From contig JAWZYU010000013.1 in assembly GCA_038380435.1 (NCBI GenBank), positions 62,212,946 through 62,276,945 of the forward strand: 64,000 bases of DNA. Direction: 5' to 3'. Shown piece after piece: positions 34,890-45,040 of the stretch; positions within the stretch are counted from its first letter, which is position 1, and the number at the start of each line of letters is the position of its first letter. The DNA is from Ryuthela nishihirai (taxonomy: Eukaryota > Arthropoda > Arachnida > Araneae > Heptathelidae). A program made the translations under genes and the position numbers. The notes beneath the pieces are model-generated. The model had not been told where the DNA came from and made no database searches. It saw only the letters and a list, made by a program, of their open reading frames with translations.

Positions 34890-37038
34890 GTAACCATTTT
34901 CTATCCATAGGTAGTTGGAATGTGAGGATTCTGCACAGATGTCCTCACATCAATCTCTTGATGTCCTCACACAATAATTCCACCATTATAATTTAGATAT
35001 TCTTGGCTTGCAAGAGACCAGATGGACAGATAAAGGTCAGATTCTTAAAAATAATCTTAAATTTCTATTTTTCAGGGAGGGACGAAAACAAGCATCACCA
35101 AGGCGTGGGTCCGCTTCTCAGCAGACACGCTAGTGATGCTCTTCTAGGATATGAGTGCATTAATGAAAGTTTTCTTACAGCAAAATTTCAGACAAGCGTT
35201 AAAGACTTGAATGTTATCTGCTGTTATGCCCCCACTGAGGATGCCGATGAGGATGAGAAGGATAGGTTTTATGGACAACTTCAGGATATTTTGAATTCTG
35301 TCAAGAAAGGGGATATTAACCTTGTTCTTGGTGACTTCAATGCCAAAGATGGTACTGACTCTGACTTTTGGGGATGACTAATAGGCCCTTTTGGTATTGG
35401 TAGCGGCAATGGCAATGGGCAACGTCTCCTACAGGTAAGTAAACTCAATGGATTCAGAATAACTAACAGTTATTACAAACACCGCAACATACATAAGTAC
35501 ACATGGGTTTCACATGATGGGCTGCATAAGAATATGATTGATTATATATTAATTAACAGCAAATGGGCTAGTTCTGTTAGGAATACCAGGTCATATAGGG
35601 GAGCTGAAATTGGATCTGACCATTATCTTGTTAAAAGTGTCTTGCAACTTAAACTTAAAAAGTGTTGGGCTAGGGTTAAAAAATTTACTTTTAATATTGA
35701 AGCTTTGAAAGACCCAGTTATAGCCAAAGCTTACCATGATAGGTTACTTAGTCATTATGACAGTCATTGTATGCATACTACTGAAGTTGAGGAAGAATGG
35801 GATCATTTTAAACAGGATTTATTCGACACTAACAGTACTCGTTTAGGAAAAAAGGAGCAGAAGAGACAGAATTATCTGAGTGATAAGGCACTTGAGCTTA
35901 TTTCGGAAAGAAAGAACTGCAGGAATGTTCTTAATCAGTACCCTACTAGTCCTAATAGAAAGCATTACAGAAAACGTAATAAACGTGTAAAAGATCAGTT
36001 AGCTGCTGATAAGAATCTTTGGCTTGATGGCTTGGCTGACAAAGTCGAGGAAGCAGTTACACAGCACAACAGCAGAGAGCTGTACCAGATAGTTAATGTT
36101 TTGTGTGATAGAAAACGGACAGGTATACAGGGATTGAAAGATAAACAAAGTAAGGTTATAGAAGGTGAGGATTCTGTCATGGCTAGGTGGGATGTACATT
36201 TCAATGATGTTCTAAACAATGTAGTTAGTTCTACTCCATTGTTTGCAATGATGATAGATGCATTGATGTCTTTAATGTTGGCCCTATAACACAATCTGAA
36301 GTTATTTTGGCCGTTTCTAAACTTAAACTTCATAAATCCCCAGGGGTAGATGAAATTACTACAGAAATGCTTAGAGCTGGGAATGTTTCGGTTACCACTT
36401 GGATGACTGAAATTCTGAATATCTTTTATGATAAAGGCATGGTTCCTAATGATTTTACCAGAGATATTGTTATCCCTATTTTCAAAAAAGGTGATCGTAG
36501 TTCTTGGGATATCTATAGGGGTATCAGCCTACTCTCTTTTCCAAGTAAAGTTCTTTCCATGATTGTGCTTAATAGAAATAAGAATCTGGTTGACAATGAA
36601 TTGCCTGATGAGCAATGTGGATTCAGAAGTGGTAGGGGTTGTGTGGATCAGATATTTTCACTTGGGCAGATTCTTGAGAAATGTTTAGAGTTTCAGAATC
36701 CTTTGGTTGCTAGCTTTGTTGATTTAAAAAAGGCTTTCGATTCTGTTGACCGTCATAATTTGTGGTTGATTGTGAGATCATATGGCATACCAGACAAATT
36801 AGTTAACGTAATGAAAGCTCTCTGTAATAACACTGAGTCGTTTGTGAGAGTTGGTAAAGCTCGTAGCAATTGGTTTAGCATTACTTCTGGTGTTCGACAA
36901 GGGTGCATTTTGTTTCCTTTTCTCTTGAGCTTGGTTATTGATTATGTTATGCGAAATTCACTTCAAGGGAAAGATTTTGGCCTTAAATGGACTGGAGAAG
37001 CGAAAATTTCTGATTTAGATTATGCTGATGATTTAGCC
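34890..37038 (+). pseudogene. RTE-like LINE C: endonuclease and RT up to motif C
   Basis: Reads FLSIGSWNVRILH, LDILGLQETRWTDKG, SFLTAKFQTSVKDLNVICCY, LGDFNAKDGTDSD (catalytic D-x-N kept), a stop at 35377, WVSHDGLHKNMIDYILINSK and RGAEIGSDHYLVKSV. It continues with the linker over a 251-codon frame to 36289; a small frameshift at about 36250-36300 leads to RT: LKLHKSPGVDEITTEML, FKKGDRSSWDIYRGISLLS, EQCGFRSGRGCVDQIFS, motif A VDLKKAFDSVDRHNLW, motif B SGVRQGCILFPFLLSLV, and motif C DLDYADDLA, cut there by the hAT. The frame resumes at 40321. Confidence 0.85.
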
Positions 37039-37344
37039 CAATGATTCCCAACCTTTTCTGGACCATCGCCCCCTTTAGAAGAGAACAAAAATTTCAACGC
37101 CCCCCTAGTCCGTAATAGTTAATTTTATATGAAATAGTAAAATATTGTTGCATATTATCTGTACCTAATTTATCTGTTTATTTATCTATTAAAAATCATA
37201 AAGCAAAAATTAATAAAACGACAACCAAATGTACAATAAAATTGTTTATTAAAATTTTAAAAATAAACACAGAATCAATAAGAAATAAAAAATAATGAGA
37301 TAAACAAAAAAATAATAATAAATAAAAAAATTAATGAGATGGTT

Positions 37345-39152
37345 GAGGCTGGTGGAGTGTTAACAATTTGTTAATGTCGGGTTCGAATTTCGTTAACATC
37401 AATCGCAGATCGCCACGATGATGTGTAGTCTGTTCCTCTTCTTTGACAGTAAATTAGCTACTGCACTGAGTGTGTAGTCTGTTCCTCTTCAGTGATGTGT
37501 AGTCTGTTCCTCTTCTTTGACAGTAAATTAGCTACTGCACTGAATCCACGCTCAGCCATATAGGACGAACGAAATGCGATTAAAAACTTCTGTACTATTG
37601 CCCACAATCCAGGGTAGAGAACTGGTATTGATTTTTGAAGCCAGAACTCTTGGTATCCATGTTTGAATTTTACTTTGAGTTCTTCGTTAGTCGTGAGTTC
37701 TGAGTTCCTATTCCAAATTTGATGATTCTTCAGTATCTGTGTTCGCGAAAGGATCTAAAACCCAACTCGGTATATTCATGCTTAAAATATCTTGGAAACG
37801 CTCCGTAAAATCAACATGAAGAACTTCCAAGTGTTGACAGTAAGTAAGTAAATCTTCTGGTTTTGCAGAGACTGCTGATAATGTGGGAAAGTGATTGTAT
37901 TCACCTCTACCTAGATTTCGTTTGAATAGAAGAAGTTTTCCCGCAAAAGCAGCTATGACGTTTTTTGTTTTAATTAAATTCAACTCATCACCTTGCAATT
38001 GTAAATTAACTTGATTAAATATTTTAAACAGGTCTGTCAAATAAGCGATGCCATTTTTTGACGTAATCAGGTTTTCGCGTAATTTTTCGTCTCTGTCTTC
38101 AAGAAAGTCCAGTACTGAGTCAAATAGATGGAAAAAACGATTCAGACAAGCACCGTTAGAGAGCCAACGTACTTCTGTGTGCAGCAGCAAGCCATTGTAA
38201 TCTTCAGCATTTTCATTACAAAGCTTACCAAATAATCGGTCATTCAATGAATTGCTTCTAATCTTATTGATTGCTTTAATAACGTAATGGAGCGACGTAT
38301 GCAGACGTTCATTCAAATTTTTTGCAACCAAATGCTGACGATGAATAATACAATGTACATTTGAAACAGCGAGTGCATTTGGTACTGCTTGTTTGAAATG
38401 CGCTATGAAACCCTTATGACGCCCTGTCATTGCTGGAGCACCATCAGTAGCAGCAGACAAAATATTGCAAATAGGAATTTCTTTCTCTTGAAAAAACTTT
38501 TGCATGGTATTAAATATAGATTCTCCCTTTGTATCAGATTCCAAATTTTTTGCAAATAATAACTCTTCATGAATTTTTTCTTCTTTTATAAATCATACGT
38601 ATGATAAGAGTAGAGCTTCGTTATTTGGTAGAATTGAGTCATCGAGTTGAATGGAAAATTTGCAAGTCTTTAAGTAATCACATAATGATATTTCAACGTC
38701 TTTTGCCATTTCATCTATTCTTCTTTGCACTGAATTATTACTGAGAGGAATTTTTTTGATGATATCTGACGGTGTCTTATGATGAAGAACAGTTTTTAAT
38801 ATCTCTTTGACTGCCGGCAAAATTAATTCCTCGCCAATTGTGTGTGGTTTTCCTGCTTTTGCCATTAACAATGAAACGTTATATGAGGTTCGTAGTCCAT
38901 CATCATCTTGTTTAGAAGACGACGCAAAAAGGTTTGACATAGTTGGCTGTTTTAAATATTGCTTTTCCAGTTCTTGAAAATAGGATAAATCTTTGTTCTT
39001 CTTATCAGCATGCATTTTATTTAAATGCTCTTGTAGCCTAGAAAATTAAACACATAGGTAATGATTGGTTTGTAGGAGAGTACGTAAATCCATATTTCAA
39101 ATACTCAATACTGTACTGCCGGCATTTCTTTTTAGATGTAGATTCAGACATT
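37345..39152 (-). pseudogene. hAT transposase, ZBED5/FAM200-like (broken)
   Basis: The N-terminus starts at about 39152 (MSESTSKKKCRQYSIEYLKY), followed by the start of the BED-type zinc finger (PMCL). The family's cysteine/lysine-rich middle is then missing, with a frame change at about 39045, and HLNKMHADKK resumes the finger end. 38593-39015 holds TMSNLFASSSKQDDD and the helical DNA-binding region. 37708-38544 holds the RNase H-like core: ICNILSAATDGAPAMTGRHK (catalytic aspartate in TDGAP) and LLHTEVRWLSNGACLNRF. The C-terminal hAT dimerisation region (FRSSYMAERGFSAVANLLSK, about 37530-37580) is broken by a 76-bp local duplication at about 37420-37545. The original protein was probably over 600 residues. 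Confidence 0.88.
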
Positions 39153-39662
39153 TTCAAATACAAATTAACTTATCAATAGATTTATAGATAGTTATAAAAA
39201 TAACGTTTATAATGACTTCTAACACTTATCACTCACGACTATTTATCACGGCGAAGCACATAAAAATAATAAAACATTCCTAGACCTATCGCTTTTATAG
39301 ATTTGATTTTGTGCACGCATTAACTTATATGTTTGCGATGCCGGCGCACTTGCTCCGTAAACAAGTCATTTCAAGCTCCCATATTCTTGTCGAAACATGT
39401 TATATTGCATGAACCGCTTGTTTGCCTACCAACTTGCAAGGACTTGTCACCGTCAATCTATTCTAAACTAAAACAAATTAGGTATAGTTATACCTAATGC
39501 TAATTTAAAAATGCTTATTAACGCGATAACAATAAGATAATTTACGTAGCTAGATAAAATATTTATTCATGAAAACAGGTATTTTCAAAGTATTTTATTA
39601 TATTAAAAAAATTATTATAAAAAATATTAAATATAATAAATTTATTATTATTATATTATTAT

Positions 39663-40195
39663 TGCATCAAGGTTGATTTGCCTATCAGGATGGACACACA
39701 TGTCCAACATAATAAGCCTGATATAGTAGTGCATATTAAGGTATTGAATGAGATTACATTTATTGAAGTAGGAATAACATCTCAGGATAACCTGCAGACA
39801 GTAGAAGTTGAAAAGAAGAGGAAGTATGATCTGCTGGCTAATGAGTTGAGCCTAATTCACAAGTGTAAATGTTAATATTATACCTCATGTTCTGACGTGG
39901 GATGGTATTGTAACTACGTACCATAAAGCATACTCAAAGCGATTTGGAGTGGGAAAACATATTGAAGCTTATATCCAATCTGTGATCTTGAAGAGAACTT
40001 TTGAGAGCATCTCAGTCGACTTCAGTCGTACCAGTACGCTAGTAGGCGGTAGCAGGGAACTTATTGTCCAAGCTGCAGTTGAAAAGCTGTACATGACGGA
40101 TGAGGTAGTGGATGACCAGAATCACCAAGAAGACACCACAGAATAGAAGAGATAAAAAGGTTGTCACAGAAAATTCCATTAAATTTATTTATTTA
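39663..40195 (+). mobile_element. 5'-truncated LINE fragment with restriction-like endonuclease tail
   Basis: Opposite in orientation to the surrounding hAT gene. Reads NKPDIVVHIKVLNEITFIEV (PD...E-x-V layout of the restriction-like endonuclease fold found at the C-terminus of R2/R4/Dong-type LINE proteins), VEKKRKYDLLANELSLIHKC, then after a one-base shift near 39872 NVNIIPHVLTWDGIVTTYHK, HIEAYIQSVILKRTFESIS and a stop at 40144. It ends in ATTTATTTATTTA. Immediately 5' is a TTA-rich simple repeat (about 39597-39664); Dong-type elements are known to favour TAA repeats, so this may be the original target. Only about 150 C-terminal residues remain. Confidence 0.7.
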
Positions 40196-40320
40196 TTTGA
40201 CCGCCCCTCTTGTCTGCCTCAACGCCCCCCATTTGCTTTGGATTCGCTACCGCCCCCATGGAAGGCTCCAGCGCCCACTGGGCGGCGGTATCGCCCCCGT
40301 TGGGAATCTATGATTTAGCC

Positions 40321-41084
40321 CTTTTGGCAAATGATGTTGATGAGATGAACTCTTTCATTCGAGCTGTTGATGAAACTGGTAGTAGAGTAGGTTTGATTAT
40401 AAACAGAGAGAAATTTGAGTGATGAAATTTGGTCAGGCAGGTTGTGATTCAATTAATCTGAATGGTTTCATTCTTGAGCAGGTGTCACAGTTTAATTATC
40501 TTGGAAGCCATGTAACAGATAATGGTGATGTGCTACGTGAGATTAACAGACGAATAGATATTGCTTCCGGGACTTTTAAGAATCTATGGAGAGTGTGGAG
40601 AAATAGGCGTATACACCTAAAGAGTAAAATTAGACTGTATAATAGTTTGGTTCTTTCTAGGGTTAGTTATGGTAGTGAACCTTGGACACTTTGCAAACAA
40701 GATAACAGGAAACTAAATGCTTTTGATTCCAGATGCTTACGCAGTATCTTGGGCATTAGGTGGTTCAAATTTGTAAGTAATGATGAGGTTAGGCAAAGGA
40801 GTTTGCAACCTCCTTTAAGCAGCTTATTGTGCAGAGAGAGACTCCGTTGGTTTGGCCATGTTGCCCGTATGAATAATTATAGATTGGCGAATAGTGTTAT
40901 GAAGAGTGTGCATAAAGGCCTCAGAAAAAAGGGGAGACCTAGGATGCGGTGGGCAGACATTGTCAAACAGGACCTTGTTAGAATTGGTGTGTAGTGGCCG
41001 GATGCAGTAAATGTAGCTCAGGATAGACTTGCTTGGAGAACTAAATTGCACGGTCTGGTTGGACCTCCGTAGCCCATGGCTGCT

Positions 41085-41086
<2 letters not shown>
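40321..41086 (+). pseudogene. RTE-like LINE C: RT after motif C and C-terminal region
   Basis: Resumes with LLANDVDEMNSFIRAVDETG and VGLIINREK, a one-base shift at about 40418, then FGQAGCDSINLNGF, QFNYLGSHVTDNGD, INRRIDIASGTFKNLWRVWR, LVLSRVSYGSEPWTLCKQDN, RCLRSILGIRWFKF and LLCRERLRWFGHVARMNNY, and GRPRMRWADIVKQDLVRIGV before a stop at 40993. 40419-40994 is open over 191 codons and is nearly identical to the corresponding part of the copy at 50915-51517. Confidence 0.85.
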
Positions 41087-41116
<30 letters not shown>

Positions 41117-41214
41117 GTGGTGATGATGGTGATGATGGTGATGATGATGATGATGGTGGTGATGATGGTGATGATGGTGACGATGACGACGACGACGATG
41201 GTGACGATGACGAT

Positions 41215-41288
<74 letters not shown>

Positions 41289-41334
41289 CGATGATGATGA
41301 TGACGACGGCGACGATGATGATGATGATGACTAT
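41087..41334. repeat. GAT/GAC/GGT triplet array: LINE C 3' tail
   Basis: About 250 bp of imperfect triplets directly after CCATGGCTGCTT. It contains interspersed GGT and GAC-GAC blocks, so it has diversified since insertion. Confidence 0.9.
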
Positions 41335-41860
41335 TCCCAACTAAGTGTGTAAATCCCATTTTCGAAAAAATTATGTTTCAAAGCATTTCTATTTCTGTCG
41401 TTAATGAAGGAAATAGTTTATCAGATCTTATCAGCTACGAATACAAATATTGAGAAGCAGTTAGAGTCCATCCGGAGTTCAATCTCCAGTTTCTCCCTTG
41501 ACAATACACTGATAATTAGAGATCATGACCTTCGTCGACAAGTGAGCACAACGATAAAAGGTTAACTGAAACATCACGTGTTAAAACTTGTTAATATTGA
41601 TGTTTAAAATAACTTGTTATTGTTTGATGCTTAAAATAAAGAATAATGTTTTTAAAATGTTAAGTAATTTATTCTTGGATCAAAACCAATATTTTTTAAC
41701 AAATATATTTCGAACACGATTGCCAAACTTTTTTTAACGATATTTTTGAATCTCCCGTGGTATTGGTATAATTGATGGTATTAATCAGATGTCTGAAGAA
41801 TGTGATTCACAGATCGAGAAATTTTTCTAATAAATTGTTTTTCAGAGACGTGTGATTCCC
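41335..41860. other. No gene recognised
   Basis: AT-rich, no coding signal. Confidence 0.4.
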
Positions 41861-42850
41861 AGTTTGGAATAATATTTGCTTTATTTCGCAGGACTTTTCT
41901 CATCCGTCAATAAAACGTGGTTGAGAAAAAAATGTGCGAGAAGGTTGTAAATTTATTGCGTGGTCTGTTTCATTTAGTTCGCAGATTGGGAAAGTTTATT
42001 CCTAATAAATTACGTCGATAATTATTATTCCTAAGCAAAAAAGTGTAATTGGAAAAAATAGTGTTTTTTTTTTCTTGTTTTGTTTCGTAAATGGTAGGAC
42101 TTTTTAATACTCAGATTGTTGAAATAATGCTTTTGGTAGCGACGATCATCAATGAAATTTTGGTCTGTGAAAATGCAGGATGATAGAAAGGCGAAAAACA
42201 TCGGACTCAGGACTTTTTAATTATCAGATTGTTGAAATAATGCTTATAGTAGCGACGACGATTAATAAAACTTGGTTCTGTGAAAATGCAGAATGATAGG
42301 TAGGGAAAAAAGCAGCCACCGGCAGAATGTGGGCTCGATAATTGGAACTTTTGAAAACAGCTATTTCTTTTTCAAATATTTATTCTATGTTCGTTTATTG
42401 CGAGGTTCGTCAATAAAATGTGGTCCCTCAGGAGACGTGAGATAGGGAGACGATGTGTGATGAAGACATAAATTTATTTCTTGGTCTATTTCATTTAGTT
42501 CGCAGAACGGGTAAGTTTATTTCTAAAAATATTTCTCAGAATCGCAACACTAATGATTATACGGAGCGTAGAGTGTAATTCCCGTGGGATAAAATGTTTA
42601 TTTAGCAGGACTTTTCAAATTGAAAATCCATCCTTCAGTAAAACGTGGTCTACAGGAGAGGTGAGAAGTCGACGTGCTTATTTCCAATTCACAAGAAATA
42701 AAAAAATTCATTTATGAAAATAATATATTCGTAGATTAAAACAAAATTCTTTTATAAAAATAATGTATTCCTAATTTACAAGGAATAAAAATTAATTCCC
42801 AAGTTAAATGTGATTTTAAAATAATTATTCCTATGTTAAATGTCGTTTTC
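41860..42850. repeat. Complex tandem repeat region (113-bp and ~500-bp periods)
   Basis: A 113-bp unit (GGACTTTTTAATACTCAGAT ... GTGAAAATGCAGGATGATAG) occurs twice, at 42094-42206 and 42207-42310. A larger block (CAATAAAACGTGGT ... TTTCATTTAGTTCGCAGA ... AAGTTTATTCCTAA) at about 41885-42060 recurs at about 42390-42560 and in part at 42600-42660. The flank 42710-42850 is built from AATAATRTATTCCTAA-like phrases. Confidence 0.75.
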
Positions 42851-43052
42851 TAGGAATAAAAAAATACTTTTATTTAATTTTAAAGATGTCATCTATCTTT
42901 AGGCCATTTAAACCTCAAGAGTCCGTAGCGTAGTAGGTAAGAGCGCTGGTAAATGTGGTTTTCTAGGGAAAAAAATGTGTTTATTGAATTTTAAAGATAT
43001 CATCTATCGTTAAGCCCTTCAAACCTTTAGAGCCCAGTGGGTAAGAGTGCTG
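42844..43052 (+). repeat. Two ~108-bp direct repeats, each ending in a tRNA-like 5' half
   Basis: AATGTCGTTTTCTAGGAATA ... GTAGTAGGTAAGAGCGCTGG (42844-42951) is repeated as AATGTGGTTTTCTAGGGAAA ... CAGTGGGTAAGAGTGCTGG (42952-43052). The shared ending resembles a tRNA D-arm/A-box region. Confidence 0.75.
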
Positions 43053-43092
43053 GTTAAACATCTGAGGTCGCGGGATCGAGTCCCTGTACCGA
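43028..43092 (+). other. tRNA-like sequence (degenerate tRNA or SINE head)
   Basis: GAGCCCAGTGGGTAAGAGTG (A-box region) is followed by GGATCGAGTCCC (B box, canonical spacing). The acceptor stem does not close well and the 5' half alone is duplicated upstream, so this is more likely a tRNA-derived repeat or pseudogene than a functional tRNA. Confidence 0.45.
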
Positions 43093-43139
43093 AATTTATA
43101 TTTTTTAAATACAATACTTGTATAAAACACTAGAAGGCG

Positions 43140-43400
43140 CCATCAAAAATAAATTACAAAGGGGTTTTTAAAGGTGAGTGAGGTAAAATCGGGGACTTTT
43201 CAGGGGTGGGAGTTAAAATACATGTGGGTCAACCAGGGGGTATTTAAAGAGGGGAGCTTAATAAATTGAGAATGGGTCATCCAGAGGGTGTGTAATCAAG
43301 AAAAATCGGGAATTTTCGAGAAATGGGCGTGGTCGAAAGCGCGATATCGCACGAGTTTTTCAAAAGGGGGCGTGGTCGAAAGCGCGATAACGGGGGAGGG
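43140..43400 (+). repeat. G-rich segment with duplicated GGCGTGGTCGAAAGCGCGAT
   Basis: The 20-bp block occurs at about 43326 and 43370, about 44 bp apart. The surrounding strand is rich in G runs (CAGGGGTGGGAG, ACCAGGGGGTAT, AACGGGGGAGGGG). Function not known. Confidence 0.55.
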
Positions 43401-43499
43401 GCTTTTCCTTAAATAATTACGATTATTATTTCGATATGGATCGATTTACTGATAGGGGAAGTGCAGTATGACTACTTGCGTGAAGCTGCAGGAGGAAGG

Positions 43500-44260
43500 G
43501 TTACGTTAAAGTTGCAACATCTGTCTCGGAATTCCTAAAACCATTTAACCTAAAATTCCCTTTCGAAACACCACCGAATCTATTTAAAAAATCTTAAACA
43601 TGACAGAGATCTCATTAACCAAGCTGACAAAGGCGATGACAGGTACTAAATTCCTCTAACACCCATTTCACCCGCCGCTTACCTCCTCTTTCATATCGAC
43701 TGCACTATCGGTACAGAATAATAGATGAGCATAAAGGGGATATTAGAAACAAAATCTCCGAACCACCCTTGATGGCAAGATAGTCCCTCTTACCATTCCA
43801 AAACTCAAGTTACTTTCCGTGAAATCCTCCAAATTTTTGCCTTCCGAGACAGATGTTGCAACTTTAACACACCCCTTCCTCATGCAACTTGGCGCAACTT
43901 GCTATGTGACTTCCCACCCCCACCAGCCACCTCCATTGGCCAACCGGGCACACGCCTCCTCCCCACTGCACAAGACTAATTCGACACTTCAACTGCCCAG
44001 CATTGTTCCTCTGAAGTTAATGACCAGCACGTGGAAAAATGGCTCAATGCCCTGCGCTCTCGCTATTGTGAACTGATAACATCTAAATGATACTGGCAAA
44101 GTACCGAACTGCTACTACCTAGTGACTTTTACACCACTACTATACTGAAACTTCCTTCCGCTGCAGGACTCTCGTCAGCGAAAATATCTCCAAGAAAATG
44201 AAAAGGTATTATTTTTACTTATTCTAACCTGTCACCAACACTCCGCCTCTCCAAGGAACT
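43500..44260 (+). other. Possible remnant of a Penelope-like element body
   Basis: A weak reading INQADKGDD near 43615 recalls the ADKG motif at the start of Penelope-like RT, and a hammerhead-like motif of the type these elements carry follows at 44261. The 85-codon frame at 43819-44076 shows no domain. Very decayed if real; no GIY-YIG region seen. Confidence 0.25.
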
Positions 44261-44314
44261 GTAGGACGCCCTGAAGATGACTGATGACTGCAGTCGAAAG
44301 CGCTCGGCTCCTGC
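44261..44314 (+). ncRNA. Hammerhead-ribozyme-like motif (type I, Penelope-like)
   Basis: The core is in order: CTGAAGA (44271-44277, consensus CUGANGA), a hairpin GACTG...CAGTC (44279-44283 with 44291-44295), GAAA (44296-44299), a minimal self-complementary stem III AGCGCT (44299-44304) and the cleavage triplet ending TC (44304-44305). Stem I pairs GTAGGA-C-GCC (44261-44270) with GGC-TCCTGC (44306-44314), with one bulge and one G-U. One extra U (44278) separates the core from stem II, which may reduce or abolish cleavage. A near-loopless stem III is typical of hammerheads in Penelope-like retroelements. Confidence 0.5.
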
Positions 44315-44884
44315 AATCATGAAAATAGCACATTGCAGTAGTTGTGTAAATAAATCTAATCGGCAAATAAAAAACGTTATTCATTCTTATGAGTAAACAA
44401 AATAATATCAACGACTTTCCGCTGCCAGTAAGTTAAATAGTTTAAGACAGTTACACGTCAATATTTGCAATATTACTTACACACTGACATCAAAGCCGTA
44501 TCTTGGGGGAGCAAGGGAACCATGTTCCCCTCCCTCTTTTAGAATGCTGGCAAGGGTAACGCAGGCAAAAAATTAGGAAACCTTTTTGTATTTCATGCAT
44601 TTTACATGAAATTTTATTAAAGACCTTAAAGATGAAGGGTTAAATCCAGTATCTTGTCTCCCCCCTGCCTTTTAGTAATGTTATTCTGGCTGGATTAAAT
44701 TTGTTGTCCTCCTGTTTTATTTACTGAATTTTTTTTCTAGGTAGGAGCCTGATTGGTACGTTTTAATCTCTGAGCCTTTGTTCCTTGATGACTTCCTGCT
44801 TAGGCAGTCTCTGAGCTTGCCTTTTGACTATTATTTATAGTAAGGCGTCCAAGTATTTTTCAAATAAAATAAATCTGTGCCCTG

Positions 44885-45040
44885 TGGAATTTAAAGAACA
44901 CGCTGGATATCCTTGACGGAAGGCTTTAATCTGTTTTTTAATAGCTGTCCAGTGGGCCTCTTCACCAATCTTTTCTGAGCTCTTGGAGTCCTTGTGACAT
45001 AGACATTTAGCTTATAGTATACAGAAAAGTGCCGTTCAGT
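44885..45040 (+). mobile_element. SINE family 2, 3' end fragment
   Basis: AAGAACACGCTGGATATCC, GACGGAAGGCT, and ATAGCTGTCCAGTGGGCCTC match the tails at 14625 and 22187 (inverted). Confidence 0.65.

Larger units (their letters stand above)
37039..40312 (-). mobile_element. hAT transposon (ZBED5/FAM200-type), inserted in LINE C
   Basis: The 3274-bp element starts CAATGATTCCCAACC and ends GGGAATCTATG, forming short imperfect terminal inverted repeats (CAnnGATTCCCAAC) with further GCCCCC-rich subterminal similarity. An exact 8-bp duplication flanks it, the hAT signature. The transposase is on the minus strand and broken. A fragment of another LINE with its own A/T tail sits near the right end (39663-40195). 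Confidence 0.95.
37031..40320. repeat. 8-bp target-site duplication of the hAT (ATTTAGCC)
   Basis: ATTTAGCC is found at 37031-37038 and again at 40313-40320, exactly flanking the hAT. Undisturbed family members have this sequence once (GATGATTTAGCCCTTTTGGC). Confidence 0.95.
34313..41334 (+). mobile_element. RTE-like LINE copy C, near full length, split by a hAT transposon
   Basis: The 5' region begins like that of copy A (TAATGTCCAACCCCGCC). Endonuclease and RT run to 37038, the hAT occupies 37039-40312, and the RT resumes at 40313 in the same motif and runs to a long GAT/GAC/GGT tail (41087-41334). Without the hAT and one target duplication the element is about 3.74 kb, probably close to the complete family length. 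It is the best overall template for the family in this window. Confidence 0.9.

Noticed and set aside
41860..43052. CRISPR-like array
   Set aside because: Repeats are direct tandem units with no unique spacers of constant length, and the window is eukaryotic.
43028..43092. Functional tRNA gene
   Set aside because: A and B boxes are present but the acceptor stem does not pair and the 5' half is part of a duplicated repeat.
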